A stretch of 64,000 nucleotides of DNA. Origin: Solimonas sp. SE-A11. Its GTDB lineage: Bacteria > Pseudomonadota > Gammaproteobacteria > Nevskiales > Nevskiaceae. Within the stretch, counting starts at the first letter, position 1. Each line of letters begins with the position of its first letter. Location: contig NZ_JAUASX010000001.1 in assembly GCF_030345715.1 (NCBI RefSeq), positions 310,001 to 374,000 of the forward strand, in the 5' to 3' direction. Positions 43,047 through 51,298 of the stretch are shown here, one piece after another. The position numbers were made by a program, and so were the translations under genes. The notes beneath the pieces are model-generated. The model was given only the letters and a program-made list of their open reading frames with translations. It searched no databases and had not been told where the DNA came from.

Positions 43047-43838
43047 TTAAGGTTTTCCGGAGAGAGAGCCGAGCTTGCGCCAGATGTCCTGGCCGGCGCG
43101 GTCGAAGCGGCGCACGGTCTCGACGAAGGCATGGCGCGCGTCGGCGTCCACCAGCGGCGCCGGCAGCAGCGGGTCATAGACCACGTGGCGGATCGCATTG
43201 CTGCCTAGCAGGTAGGACTCGCGCGCGGCGGCTTCCGGCTCCAGCCGGTCGGCACGCGCCAGCCATTCCTCCAGTTGCACGCGCAGCTTGCGGTAGCTGG
43301 CGTTCAGCGCCTTGCCGTCCCAGAGTTTGCGGATCGCCGCCTCGCGCGCGGTATCGAACTCGCCCGCCACGAACACCGGCGCCTGCTTCTCCAGCCCCAG
43401 CGCATGCAGACGCTTGCGTACCGCGTCCACGCTGTCCTCGATGTTGTCCGGCCGCAGGTGCAGCCCGCCGTCGAGCTCGCGGAAGCCGAGCATCGCCAGT
43501 GCCCGCGTGCGGCGGCGCAATGCCACGCGGTCGCTGCGGCCCAGCCCGGCGCAGTGCACCGCCAGCCAGCCGCCCTGCCAGGGCCGCAGGCGCTGCTCCG
43601 CGTGGCGCCAGGTGGCCACGTCATCGGCCAGCTCGTGGGCGCTGGCGCCCAGGCGGTAGCTGCCGCGCTCGGTCGCCTCGATCAGCCCGTCGGCCGACAG
43701 GCGCACCAGGGCGACGCGCACGCTGTTGGCGCTGATGCCGAACAGGCCGCAGCCGGCGATGGCGTCGCGTACCGACAGGGGCTGGCCTTCCGCGGCGAGC
43801 AGCAGGCCCAGGATCAGGCGTCTTGGCTTGGGGATCAT
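43047..43838 (-). CDS. PaaX-family transcriptional repressor
   Basis: A 263-aa protein with the PaaX layout. A winged helix is at about 8-60 (RLILGLLLAAEG, CGLFGISANSVRVALVRLSADGLI, GSYRLG), then the central WLAVHCAGLGRSDR domain and the C-terminal part AFVETVRRFDRAGQDIW. PaaX in E. coli represses phenylacetate catabolism in response to phenylacetyl-CoA. No paa genes are near; instead it is divergent from a crotonase/epoxide-hydrolase/P450 run, so the ligand is probably another acyl-CoA. An AT-rich promoter stretch lies between (about 43870-43910). Confidence 0.9.
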   Translation of the reverse strand: MIPKPRRLILGLLLAAEGQPLSVRDAIAGCGLFGISANSVRVALVRLSADGLIEATERGSYRLGASAHELADDVATWRHAEQRLRPWQGGWLAVHCAGLGRSDRVALRRRTRALAMLGFRELDGGLHLRPDNIEDSVDAVRKRLHALGLEKQAPVFVAGEFDTAREAAIRKLWDGKALNASYRKLRVQLEEWLARADRLEPEAAARESYLLGSNAIRHVVYDPLLPAPLVDADARHAFVETVRRFDRAGQDIWRKLGSLSGKP

Positions 43839-43917
43839 GCGCGCATGGTAAGGCAGCGTTTGCCAGTGGGTGAAACATTACATAGACTTTCATTGAATGC
43901 CATTTGGAGTAACAATC

Positions 43918-44691
43918 GTGAGCGAAGTCCTGATCGAGCGGCGTCCCCCGCTGCTGTGGGTGACGATCAACCGGCCGCAGGCACGCAACGCCGTGGACGG
44001 CGTCACTGCCGCGCAACTGGCCACCGCCTTCCGCGACTTCGACGCCGACCCCGAGCTGTCGGTGGCGATCCTGTCCGGAGCCGGCGAGCACTTCTGCGCC
44101 GGTGCCGACCTGAAGGCCGTGGCCGGTGGTGATCCCGCGCGCGCCAACCGCATCGACACCGTCGGCGACGGCCCGATGGGGCCCTCGCGCATGCAGCTGT
44201 CCAAGCCCGTGATCGCCGCGGTGTCGGGCTACTGCGTGGCCGGCGGCATCGAGCTGGCGCTGTGGTGCGACCTGCGCGTGGCCGACCAGACCGCGGTGTT
44301 CGGCGTGTTCTGCCGCCGCTTCGGCGTGCCGCTGATCGACGGCGGCACCGTGCGCCTGCCGCGCGCCATCGGCATGAGCCGCGCGATGGACATGATCCTC
44401 ACCGGCCGCCCGGTGGACGCGGCAGAGGCCCTGTCCTTCGGCCTCGCCAATCGCGTGGTGCCCGCCGGCCAGGCGCGGGCCGAGGCCGAGAAGCTGGCCC
44501 TGCAACTCGCCGCCTTCCCGCAGCAATGCATGCGCGGGGACCGTCGCAGTGCCTACGAGCAGTGGGGCCTGGCGGAGGATGCCGCCATCGCCAACGAATT
44601 CGCGCATGGCCTGAAGACGCTGGGCAGCGGCGAGACGGTGGCCGGTGCGACGCGCTTCAGTGGTGGTGTGGGAAGGGGCGGGAAGTTCTAG
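43918..44691 (+). CDS. Crotonase-family protein (enoyl-CoA hydratase/isomerase)
   Basis: About 257 aa. The oxyanion motifs are GEHFCAGADLKAV and YCVAGGIELALWCDL. The segment FGVFCRRFGVPLIDGGTVRLP has Arg and Asp where crotonase has its usual Glu residues, so the chemistry may not be hydration. GTG 43918 follows GGAGT at proper spacing and is preferred over ATG 43897. It ends with the FSGGVGRGGKF tail common in proteobacterial paralogues. It is divergent from PaaX, which probably controls it. Confidence 0.88.
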   Translation: MSEVLIERRPPLLWVTINRPQARNAVDGVTAAQLATAFRDFDADPELSVAILSGAGEHFCAGADLKAVAGGDPARANRIDTVGDGPMGPSRMQLSKPVIAAVSGYCVAGGIELALWCDLRVADQTAVFGVFCRRFGVPLIDGGTVRLPRAIGMSRAMDMILTGRPVDAAEALSFGLANRVVPAGQARAEAEKLALQLAAFPQQCMRGDRRSAYEQWGLAEDAAIANEFAHGLKTLGSGETVAGATRFSGGVGRGGKF

Positions 44692-44709
44692 CCGAGCCTT
44701 ACAGTCATG

Positions 44710-44768
44710 GTAGGAGCCAGCTTGCTGGCGACTTCAAGGCTCGCTGTCGCCAGCAAGCTGGCTCCTAC
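44710..44768. repeat. Paired inverted REP-like element
   Basis: GTAGGAGCCAGCTTGCTGGC is followed 27 bases on by its inverse (arms 44710-44731 and 44747-44768, 22 of 22 matching). It resembles the Pseudomonas-type GTAGGAGC...GCTTGCT REP family, arranged as a BIME-like doublet between two crotonase genes. Confidence 0.85.
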
Positions 44769-44791
44769 AAGAAGATCTGATCGGAGAAGTC

Positions 44792-45706
44792 ATGGACACG
44801 CTCAAGACGATGACCTACGCCGTCACCGGCCGCATCGCCCGCATCACCCTCAACCGTCCCTCGCGCGGCAACGGCATCACCATGGGCCTGCCGCGCGAAC
44901 TGGCGGAGTGTGTCGAGCGCGCCAACATCGACCCCGCGGTGCACGTCATTGCCCTGTCGGGCAACGGCACCGGATTTTGCGGTGGCTATGACCTCGTCGA
45001 CAGCGCCGAGAGCATGGCCATCGGCGAGGAAAGCCCGTATCGGCCCAAGGGCTCGGTGCTGGACCCTCGGGTGCAAATGCAGAACCACGTGCCGGGTTCG
45101 CAGTGGGACCCCATGACCGACTACGCCATGATGAGCCGCAACGTGAAGGGCTTCATGAGCCTGTTCCACAGCGAGAAGCCGGTGGTCTGCAAGGTCCACG
45201 GCTTCTGCGTGGCCGGCGGCACCGACATGGCGCTGTGCTCCGACCTGCTGGTGATCGCCGACGACGCCAAGATCGGCTATCCGCCCGCACGCGTCTGGGG
45301 CTCGCCCACCACCTCCATCTGGTTCCACCGCATCGGCCTGGAGAAATCCAAGCGCCTGCTGTTCACCGGCGACTGCCTCTCCGGCAAGGAGGCGAAGGAA
45401 TGGGGGCTGGCCATCGAGTCCGCGCCGCCGGATCAGTTGGACGCGCGCTTCGAGATCCTGCTGGAGCGCATCGCCCGCATGCCGGTGAACCAGCTGGTGA
45501 TGATGAAGCTACTACTCAACCAGAGCGTCATGTCCCAGGGCCTGCACAGCACCCAGGTCCTCGGCACGGTGTTCGACGGCATCACCCGGCATACCCCGGA
45601 AGGCTACGCCTTCCAGCAGCGCGCGGCCGAGGCGGGATTCCGCACGGCGGTGCGTGAGCGGGATGAGCCGTTCGGGGACTTTGGGTTGTCGACGTTTAAA
45701 GGCTGA
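44792..45706 (+). CDS. Crotonase-family protein, longer subtype
   Basis: A 304-aa crotonase-fold protein with an insertion after the first oxyanion loop (FCGGYDLVDSAESMAIGEES, then DPRVQMQNHVPGSQWDPMTD) not found in short enoyl-CoA hydratases. The second oxyanion element is GFCVAGGTDMALCSDL, followed by IGYPPARVWGSPTTSIWFHRIG. The subtype is common in actinobacterial and proteobacterial steroid or terpene loci, but its exact reaction is not settled. A GGAGAAG site precedes the ATG. Confidence 0.88.
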   Translation: MDTLKTMTYAVTGRIARITLNRPSRGNGITMGLPRELAECVERANIDPAVHVIALSGNGTGFCGGYDLVDSAESMAIGEESPYRPKGSVLDPRVQMQNHVPGSQWDPMTDYAMMSRNVKGFMSLFHSEKPVVCKVHGFCVAGGTDMALCSDLLVIADDAKIGYPPARVWGSPTTSIWFHRIGLEKSKRLLFTGDCLSGKEAKEWGLAIESAPPDQLDARFEILLERIARMPVNQLVMMKLLLNQSVMSQGLHSTQVLGTVFDGITRHTPEGYAFQQRAAEAGFRTAVRERDEPFGDFGLSTFKG

Positions 45707-45724
45707 ACAGCCCAGGTTTCCAGC

Positions 45725-45747
45725 CGTTCGCCCTGAGCTTGTGGAAG
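45725..45747 (-). repeat. Dispersed intergenic repeat, second copy
   Basis: The sequence CCGTTCGCCCTGAGCTTGTG is the reverse-orientation relative of the repeat at 9555-9583, sharing GCTCAGGGCGAACGG. Confidence 0.65.
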
Positions 45748-45815
45748 AGCGCGGCCGCGAACTCTGGGGAGCCGTCCATCGCGAGACAGTAGCTGGTTAA
45801 ATGGGCCAGGCGTTC

Positions 45816-45853
45816 GCATTCCTGGAGTGCCATTCAAGGCACTCCAGGAATGC
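45816..45853 (+). other. Perfect 16-bp hairpin in the crotonase/epoxide-hydrolase gap
   Basis: GCATTCCTGGAGTGCC and GGCACTCCAGGAATGC are fully complementary around the loop ATTCAA. No T run follows. It lies 55 bases upstream of the epoxide hydrolase ATG within a 202-bp gap that also holds the dispersed repeat. Confidence 0.8.
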
Positions 45854-45908
45854 TCACCCAAATGCAGGGCGATTCCCGCCCGTCCAGCCCGCTACCTTGG
45901 ATCCGCCC

Positions 45909-47066
45909 ATGACCCAGCCTCCGCGCCCGTTCCGTTTCGAGTTCCCGCCCGCTGCCGTAGCCGAGCTGCGCCAGCGCCTGGCCTGGACGCGCTGGCCCGA
46001 CGAACTGGAAGGCGAGGGCAATGCCGCCGGCTTGCCGCTGGGCCAGGCCCGTGCCCTGGTCGAGTACTGGCAGGACGGCTTCGACTTCGCGGCAGCCGAG
46101 ACGCGCCTCAACCGCTACCCGCAGTACCTCATCGACATCGACGGCCTGGACCTGCACTACGTCCACATCCGCTCACCGCATGCGCACGCGCGCCCGCTGC
46201 TGCTGACGCACGGCTGGCCCGGTTCGGTGCTGGAATTCTTCGAGGCCGTGCCGCGCCTGACCGAGCCTGAGCGCTACGGTGGCAACGCGGCCGACGCCTT
46301 CCATCTCGTGCTGCCCTCGCTGCAGGGCTACGGTGGCTCGCCGTCGTCGGGCAAGCCCGGCATGAGCCCGCGCCAGATCGGCCGACGCCAGGCGCGCCTG
46401 ATGCAGGAACTGGGCTACGAGCGCTACATATTGCAGGGCGGCGACTGGGGATCGGTGGTCTCGCACTACATGGCGGTGGACGATGCCGCCCACGTCGACG
46501 GCCTGCACCTGAACCTCGTCACCTTCACGCCGCCGCGCGACCTGGCCGCGGCGATGAAGCAGGTGCAGCCGCACGAGCTGGCCTGGCTGGCCGCCTCCGA
46601 CGCGCACCGCCGCGACGGCATGGGCTACTACCGCCAGCAGGCCACCCGCCCGCAGACGCTGGCCTACGCGCTCACCGACTCGCCCGCCGGCTGGTGCGCC
46701 TGGATCGGCGAGAAGTACGGCGGCTGGAGCCAGGACGCCGCGGTGGACCGCGACACGCTGCTGACGCAGGTCTCGCTGTACTGGTTCACCGGCACCATCG
46801 CCTCCGGCATCCGCCTGTACCGCGAATTCGCGCAAAGCCTGCAGCGCAAGGAGCCGCCGGGCAAGATCACCGTGCCCACCGGTTTCGCAAGCTACCCCAA
46901 CGAGATCGTGCGCATGCCGCGCGCCTGGTGCGAGCAGGCCTACCCGCTGATCCACTGGAGCGAGCCACCGCGCGGCGGCCACTTCGCCGCGCTGGAGCAG
47001 CCGCAACTGTTCGCCGAAGACCTCTGGGCGTTCGCAGGAAAGCTGCGCGCCCACGAGAAGAAATGA
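45909..47066 (+). CDS. Epoxide hydrolase (EHN-domain alpha/beta hydrolase)
   Basis: A 385-aa protein with an N-terminal EHN domain (RFEFPPAAVAELRQRLAWTRWPDE) and an alpha/beta-hydrolase core. The oxyanion motif is HGWPGSVLEFFE, the nucleophile Asp is in LQGGDWGSVVSHY, a lid Tyr in YYRQQ may serve as proton donor, and the base His is in GGHFAALEQP. It adds water to an epoxide, giving a diol. The ATG at 45909 matches family starts. Thirteen bases before a P450, suggesting that the P450 or an upstream enzyme makes the epoxide. Confidence 0.93.
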   Translation: MTQPPRPFRFEFPPAAVAELRQRLAWTRWPDELEGEGNAAGLPLGQARALVEYWQDGFDFAAAETRLNRYPQYLIDIDGLDLHYVHIRSPHAHARPLLLTHGWPGSVLEFFEAVPRLTEPERYGGNAADAFHLVLPSLQGYGGSPSSGKPGMSPRQIGRRQARLMQELGYERYILQGGDWGSVVSHYMAVDDAAHVDGLHLNLVTFTPPRDLAAAMKQVQPHELAWLAASDAHRRDGMGYYRQQATRPQTLAYALTDSPAGWCAWIGEKYGGWSQDAAVDRDTLLTQVSLYWFTGTIASGIRLYREFAQSLQRKEPPGKITVPTGFASYPNEIVRMPRAWCEQAYPLIHWSEPPRGGHFAALEQPQLFAEDLWAFAGKLRAHEKK

Positions 47067-47079
47067 CAGAGGAGCCCCC

Positions 47080-48264
47080 ATGTCCAGCCTGCAGCTCGAT
47101 CCCTACGACCACGCCTTCCACTGGGATCCTTACCCCACGTACAAGGCCCTGCGCGAGCAGGACCCGGTGCATTACAACGAGAAGCTGGACCTGTGGTTCC
47201 TGACCAAGTGGGATGACGTCTTCGGCGCCTTCCGCGACTTCAAGAGCTTCATCAACACCGGCGCCACCTCGCTGGAAAAGGGCTCCACCGAGGCGCTGCC
47301 GTACCCCATGTTCATCTTCAGCGATCCGCCCGAGCACACGCGGGTTCGCAACCTGTTCATGCCGCTGATGACGCCCTCCGCTGTGCAGGCGCTGGAGCAG
47401 TACATCCGCGACAAGACCGTGCGCCTGCTGGAAGCGAAGCTCAAATCCGGCAAGCTCGACTTCGTCGACGATCTCGGCTGCTTCCTGCCGATGGACGTCA
47501 TCTCCACGCTCACCAGCGTGCCGCCGGAAGACCAGGACCGGGTGCGCGGCTGGGCCGACGACCTGATCGCCCGCGAGGACAAGCAGCACGCCCTGTCCGA
47601 GCGCAACATCAACGGCTTCATCAACATGGCCACCTACTTCGAGACGCACTCCGCGAAGTTCGAGGCCGCTGGCAACGCCGAGGGCCTGGTGGAGATCATG
47701 CTGCGCGCCGAGAAGGCCGGCACCATGAGCCGCAAGCAGACCGTGGGCACGCTGATCCTGCTGGCCATCGCCGGCAACGAGACCACCACCAAGCTGATCG
47801 GCAACATGGCCTACCGGCTGTGGCAGCACAAGGACCAGCGCGCCCTGCTGGCGCGCGATCCTTCGCTGATGGCCAACGCCGTCGAGGAGACCCTGCGCTT
47901 CGACGGCTCCTCGCAGATCATCGTGCGCCGCGCCGGCAAGGACGTGAGCCTGCGCGGCAAGACCATCCCCGAGGGCGCGCGCGTCGGCCTCTGCATCATT
48001 TCCGCCAACCGCGACGCCGACAAGTACCGGGACCCGGACCATTACGACATCACCCGCGGCGCCCGCGACCACATGGCCTTCGGCATGGGCATCCATGCCT
48101 GCCTGGGCTCGGCCCTGGCCCGCCTGGAGGCCCGCGTGGTGTTCGAGGAGATACTCAAGCGCATCCCGGACTACGAAATCGATGAATCCGGCCTCAGGCG
48201 CGCCCACAATCCCAATGTGCGCGGATTTACCCATGTCCCTGCAACTTTCCCCGTCCCCGGATGA
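47080..48264 (+). CDS. Cytochrome P450 (class I, soluble)
   Basis: A 394-aa bacterial P450 with the I-helix AIAGNETTTKLIGN (Asn in place of the usual acid before Glu-Thr-Thr), ExxR in NAVEETLRFDG, and the heme loop FGMGIHACLGSA with axial Cys341. A strong AGGAG site precedes the ATG. It is last of the PaaX-divergent run after the epoxide hydrolase and has no ferredoxin of its own, so it probably borrows the 25149/37113 pair. The substrate is unknown. Confidence 0.95.
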   Translation: MSSLQLDPYDHAFHWDPYPTYKALREQDPVHYNEKLDLWFLTKWDDVFGAFRDFKSFINTGATSLEKGSTEALPYPMFIFSDPPEHTRVRNLFMPLMTPSAVQALEQYIRDKTVRLLEAKLKSGKLDFVDDLGCFLPMDVISTLTSVPPEDQDRVRGWADDLIAREDKQHALSERNINGFINMATYFETHSAKFEAAGNAEGLVEIMLRAEKAGTMSRKQTVGTLILLAIAGNETTTKLIGNMAYRLWQHKDQRALLARDPSLMANAVEETLRFDGSSQIIVRRAGKDVSLRGKTIPEGARVGLCIISANRDADKYRDPDHYDITRGARDHMAFGMGIHACLGSALARLEARVVFEEILKRIPDYEIDESGLRRAHNPNVRGFTHVPATFPVPG

Positions 48265-48316
48265 GCTAATCTAGCCCCAAGCGGGCGGGGGCCCGCCGTA
48301 TACCGGGGTTTCACCA

Positions 48317-48538
48317 ATGCGTCACATCCTGCTCGGGGCCGCGCTCGCCACCATGGCGACGCCCGCCTTGCCGGCCAAGGCCTGCGAAGAACTGGGGGCG
48401 GAGATTTCCGCCAAGATCGAATCCAAGGGCATTCGCGGCTATTCTCTGAGGCTGGTGCCGGCCGCCCAGGTGGGCGACCAGACCGTCGTCGGAAGCTGCG
48501 ACAGCGGGGCGACGAAGCTGGTCTACCGTCGGAACTGA
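48317..48538 (+). CDS. DUF1161 small periplasmic protein (copy 1)
   Basis: A 73-aa protein with a signal peptide of about 20 residues (...ALPAKA). The mature part has the DUF1161 pattern CEELGAEISAKIESKG, ...GYSLRLVPA and VVGSCDSGATKLVYRR, with two Cys likely disulfide-bonded. Function unknown. A tandem homologue follows 32 bases later. Confidence 0.88.
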   Translation: MRHILLGAALATMATPALPAKACEELGAEISAKIESKGIRGYSLRLVPAAQVGDQTVVGSCDSGATKLVYRRN

Positions 48539-48570
48539 GCCGGCGCAACGGGAACAGGGAGCGTACTCAC

Positions 48571-48798
48571 ATGAAGCAGATCATCCTCGCGGCCGTCCTC
48601 ACCTTGCCGACCCTGGCCGTGGCGGCCAAGCCCTGCGACGAACTCAAGGGCGAGATCGCCGCCCATCTCGATGGCAAGGGCGTCAAGTCCTACTCGCTCG
48701 ACGTGGTGCCGGCGGCCGAGGCCAACGGTGGCAAGGTGGTCGGCAGTTGCGACGCCGGCGCCAAGCGCATCGTCTACAAGCGCACGCAAAGCCTCTGA
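48571..48798 (+). CDS. DUF1161 small periplasmic protein (copy 2)
   Basis: A 75-aa protein, clearly a duplicate of the preceding gene: CDELKGEIAAHLDGKG, KSYSLDVVPAAEA and KVVGSCDAGAKRIVYKR. It has a signal peptide (1-19). Identity is high in the Cys-containing segments and low in the signal, which suggests an old tandem duplication. No function is known for the family. Confidence 0.88.
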   Translation: MKQIILAAVLTLPTLAVAAKPCDELKGEIAAHLDGKGVKSYSLDVVPAAEANGGKVVGSCDAGAKRIVYKRTQSL

Positions 48799-48831
48799 TT
48801 CCGGCAGCGGGCGGCGGGTTATGCTTCACGC

Positions 48832-49599
48832 ATGATCCCTGCCGAAACCTCCCGCCCTCCCGTGCTGTCGGTGCGGGCGCTGCACAAGCGCTACCGCGAG
48901 CTCGTGGCCGTCGAAGAGCTGTCCTTCGACGTCGGCCGCGGCGAAATCGTCGGCCTGCTCGGCCCCAATGGTGCCGGCAAGACCACCACCATCAACATGG
49001 TGCTCGGCGTGCTGCAGCCCAGCGCCGGGCAGGTGCTGGTGGACGGCATCGACGTCGCCCGCCGTCGCGAGCAGGCCCTGGCACGCACCAACTTCGCCGC
49101 TGTCTACGCGCCGCTGCCCGGCAACCTCACGGTCTGGCAGAACCTGCGCTACTTCGGCCTGATCTACGGCGTGCGCGATCTTTCCGCACGCATCGACGCG
49201 CTGCTGCTGCAGTTCGCCCTGGAGCGTTTCCGCGACACCCGCTGCGGCCTGCTGTCCTCCGGCGAGCAGACCCGCGTGTGCCTGGCCAAGGCCATGCTCA
49301 ACCGCCCGCCGTTGCTGCTGCTGGACGAGCCCACCGCCTCGCTGGACCCCGCCACCGCGCAGGACATCCGCCAGCTGATCCGCCGCCTGGCGCGCGAGGA
49401 AGGCGGAGGCATCCTCTGGACCTCCCACAACATGGGCGAGGTGGAGGAAGTCTGCGACCGCGTGCTGCTGATGTCGCGCGGCCGCCTGCTGCTGCAGGGT
49501 GATCCGTGCACACTGCCGCAGGAGCACGGCGCCGACTCGCTGGAAGACCTGTTCATCCGCGTCGCGCGCGAGCCGCTGCAGTTCGGAGGTGGCCGATGA
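48832..49599 (+). CDS. ABC-2-type transporter ATP-binding protein
   Basis: A 255-aa ATPase with Walker A GPNGAGKTTT (about 44-53), signature LLSSGEQTRVCLAKAML (with Glu-Gln instead of Gly-Gln), Walker B PLLLLDEPTAS and the switch His in WTSHNMGEVEE. It powers the permease encoded next, whose start overlaps its stop (ATGA). Resembles exporters of polysaccharide, drug or lipid type (DrrA/NodI-like). Substrate unknown. Confidence 0.93.
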   Translation: MIPAETSRPPVLSVRALHKRYRELVAVEELSFDVGRGEIVGLLGPNGAGKTTTINMVLGVLQPSAGQVLVDGIDVARRREQALARTNFAAVYAPLPGNLTVWQNLRYFGLIYGVRDLSARIDALLLQFALERFRDTRCGLLSSGEQTRVCLAKAMLNRPPLLLLDEPTASLDPATAQDIRQLIRRLAREEGGGILWTSHNMGEVEEVCDRVLLMSRGRLLLQGDPCTLPQEHGADSLEDLFIRVAREPLQFGGGR

Positions 49600-50399
49600 A
49601 ATGGCGTGCCGTCGCCGGCGTGGTGCTGCGCCAGGTATACCTGATGCGCAGCAGCCCCACGCGCGTGCTGCCCCTGTTCGCCTGGGTCGCCGTGGATATC
49701 GTGCTCTGGGGTTTCTTCACGCGCTGGCTCAATGCAGCGGGCCCTTCCGGTATCGACTTCGTGCCGCAACTTTTGGGCGCCGTGCTGCTGTGGGATTTCT
49801 TCGGCCGCGTGATGCAGGGCGTGACCACCGCCTTCTTCGAGGACCTGTGGTCACGCAACTTCCTCAATGTCTTTGCCACGCCGCTGACCATCTCCGAATA
49901 CGTCAGCGGCCTGGTCGTCACCAGCACCGCTGCCAGCATGCTGGGCCTGGCGGTGATGCTACTGCTCGCCAGCGCCGGCTTCGGCCTGTCATTCTTCGCC
50001 TACGGCATCCTGCTGCTGCCCTTCCTGCTGGTGCTGTTCCTGTTCGGCATCGCGCTAGGCATCGTCGCCAGCGCCATCGTGCTGCGCTACGGCCCTGCCT
50101 CGGAATGGCTGGTGTGGCCGCTGCCCGCCGTGCTGTCGCCCTTCGCCGCCGTGTTCTATCCCTTGTCCACGCTGCCGGAATGGATGCAGGCCATCAGCCG
50201 CCTGATGCCGCCGTCCTACGTCTTCGAGGGCATGCGCGCCGTGGTGGCAGGGCAGGGCGTGTCCTGGCCGATGCTGCTGGGCGGCCTGGCATTGGCGCTG
50301 CTGCAGGTGTTCCTGGCGGGCTGGCTGTTCGCGCGCGTGCACCGTCATGCGGTGAATAGCGGGTTGCTGGCGCGGTATAGCGCCGAGAGTGTGAACTGA
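49596..50399 (+). CDS. ABC-2-type transporter permease
   Basis: A 267-aa protein with six TM helices in the ABC-2 layout. The signature WPLPAVLSPFAAVFYPLSTLPEWMQ and SRLMPPSYVFEGMRAV in the last third is typical of NodJ/DrrB-like permeases. The start ATG overlaps the ATPase stop. The two genes form a complete exporter; nothing nearby reveals the cargo. Confidence 0.92.
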   Translation: MKWRAVAGVVLRQVYLMRSSPTRVLPLFAWVAVDIVLWGFFTRWLNAAGPSGIDFVPQLLGAVLLWDFFGRVMQGVTTAFFEDLWSRNFLNVFATPLTISEYVSGLVVTSTAASMLGLAVMLLLASAGFGLSFFAYGILLLPFLLVLFLFGIALGIVASAIVLRYGPASEWLVWPLPAVLSPFAAVFYPLSTLPEWMQAISRLMPPSYVFEGMRAVVAGQGVSWPMLLGGLALALLQVFLAGWLFARVHRHAVNSGLLARYSAESVN

Positions 50400-50408
50400 G
50401 TCGTCATC

Positions 50409-50448
50409 CCCTCTCCCCGCGTGCGGGGAGAGGGTTGGGGTGAGGGGC
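50409..50448 (+). repeat. Extragenic palindromic repeat (CCCTCTCCCC type)
   Basis: CCCTCTCCCCGC pairs with GCGGGGAGAGGG around GT, followed by TTGGGGTGAGGGGCG, a common proteobacterial intergenic element. The rest of the 261-bp gap (50449-50660) shows no gene or recognisable site. Confidence 0.75.
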
Positions 50449-50660
50449 GACGGGTCTTCGGTCGAGATCTGAGACATGGTGCCGGCGACTACGCCGTTCA
50501 GGTGTCATGGGTACCTGAAGACTGGATTCGGCTAAAGCGCCAGGAGGGCAGGAAAACGAAGCGTATCCGGCATTCCGAAGCGGCGGGATGCGCTGTGCTT
50601 TCCCGCCCTTGTTGCTGAACCCGTCGAGGGGTGAACGCGATCAAGCCGCCGCCAACCGCG

Positions 50661-51182
50661 TCACAACCCCTTCTGCAACATCCCGATCAACCGGTGCTTC
50701 GTCGGCACCACCCACTGCTGCTTCAACTGCGCCGACAGCAGCCCCGCGGTTTCCAGTTCGTCGCAGAGATGCATCTGGTGCGCCAGATCGAACAGGTCGA
50801 GCTGGTAGGTGAACAAGCCATCGTCGCCCACCGTGATGAACGAAACCCCCGGCGTCTGGTAATAGCTCCCATCTGCGCGTTGCCCCGGCCCGCGGTTCCA
50901 CCAATGCGTGATGATCTGGTTGCCGTGCGTGGCATAGCGTTCGATCGGGAAGCTCCAGCCCTCCCAGCCCACCATCATGTCGCGGCCGTAATGGGTGGCG
51001 CGGATCTCGTCGCGGTTCTTGGCGTAGACACGCATGGTGCCGGCGTACTCGCAGAGGTATTCACAGTCCTGCGCATAGAACTCATCGGCGATCCAGGCCC
51101 ACTCGTTGCGGCGGGCGGCCTCGACGAAGGCGTCCTGCATCGCTTGGGCTCGCGCTTCCAGTTGCTGGGGGCTGATGGCCAT
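50661..51182 (-). CDS. NTF2-like (SnoaL-type) protein
   Basis: A 173-aa single-domain protein with an N-terminal helix AMQDAFVEAARRNEWAWIADEFY, then YAQDCEYLCEYAGTMRVYAKNRDE, conserved aromatic strands WWNRGPGQRADGSYYQTPGV, and a C-terminal helix. The fold covers isomerases, hydrolases and nonenzymatic binders. Nothing here fixes the activity. It lies apart from catabolic operons and is divergent from the DUF1801 gene. The ribosome site GAGGAGACG supports the start. Confidence 0.82.
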   Translation of the reverse strand: MAISPQQLEARAQAMQDAFVEAARRNEWAWIADEFYAQDCEYLCEYAGTMRVYAKNRDEIRATHYGRDMMVGWEGWSFPIERYATHGNQIITHWWNRGPGQRADGSYYQTPGVSFITVGDDGLFTYQLDLFDLAHQMHLCDELETAGLLSAQLKQQWVVPTKHRLIGMLQKGL

Positions 51183-51298
51183 GACTCGTCTCCTCGTAAT
51201 GTCGTCCGGCCATCCTGCGCGCGGCTGGCGGGAGCGGCCTCACCCGATCGGGCGAGCGCGGCTGGCCGCAGGCGAGGGTGGAGGGTAAAGTCCGCGCC

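Noticed and set aside
44710-50448. Palindromic repeats as a CRISPR array
   Set aside because: Copies are few, irregularly spaced and of different families, with no regular spacers and no cas genes.
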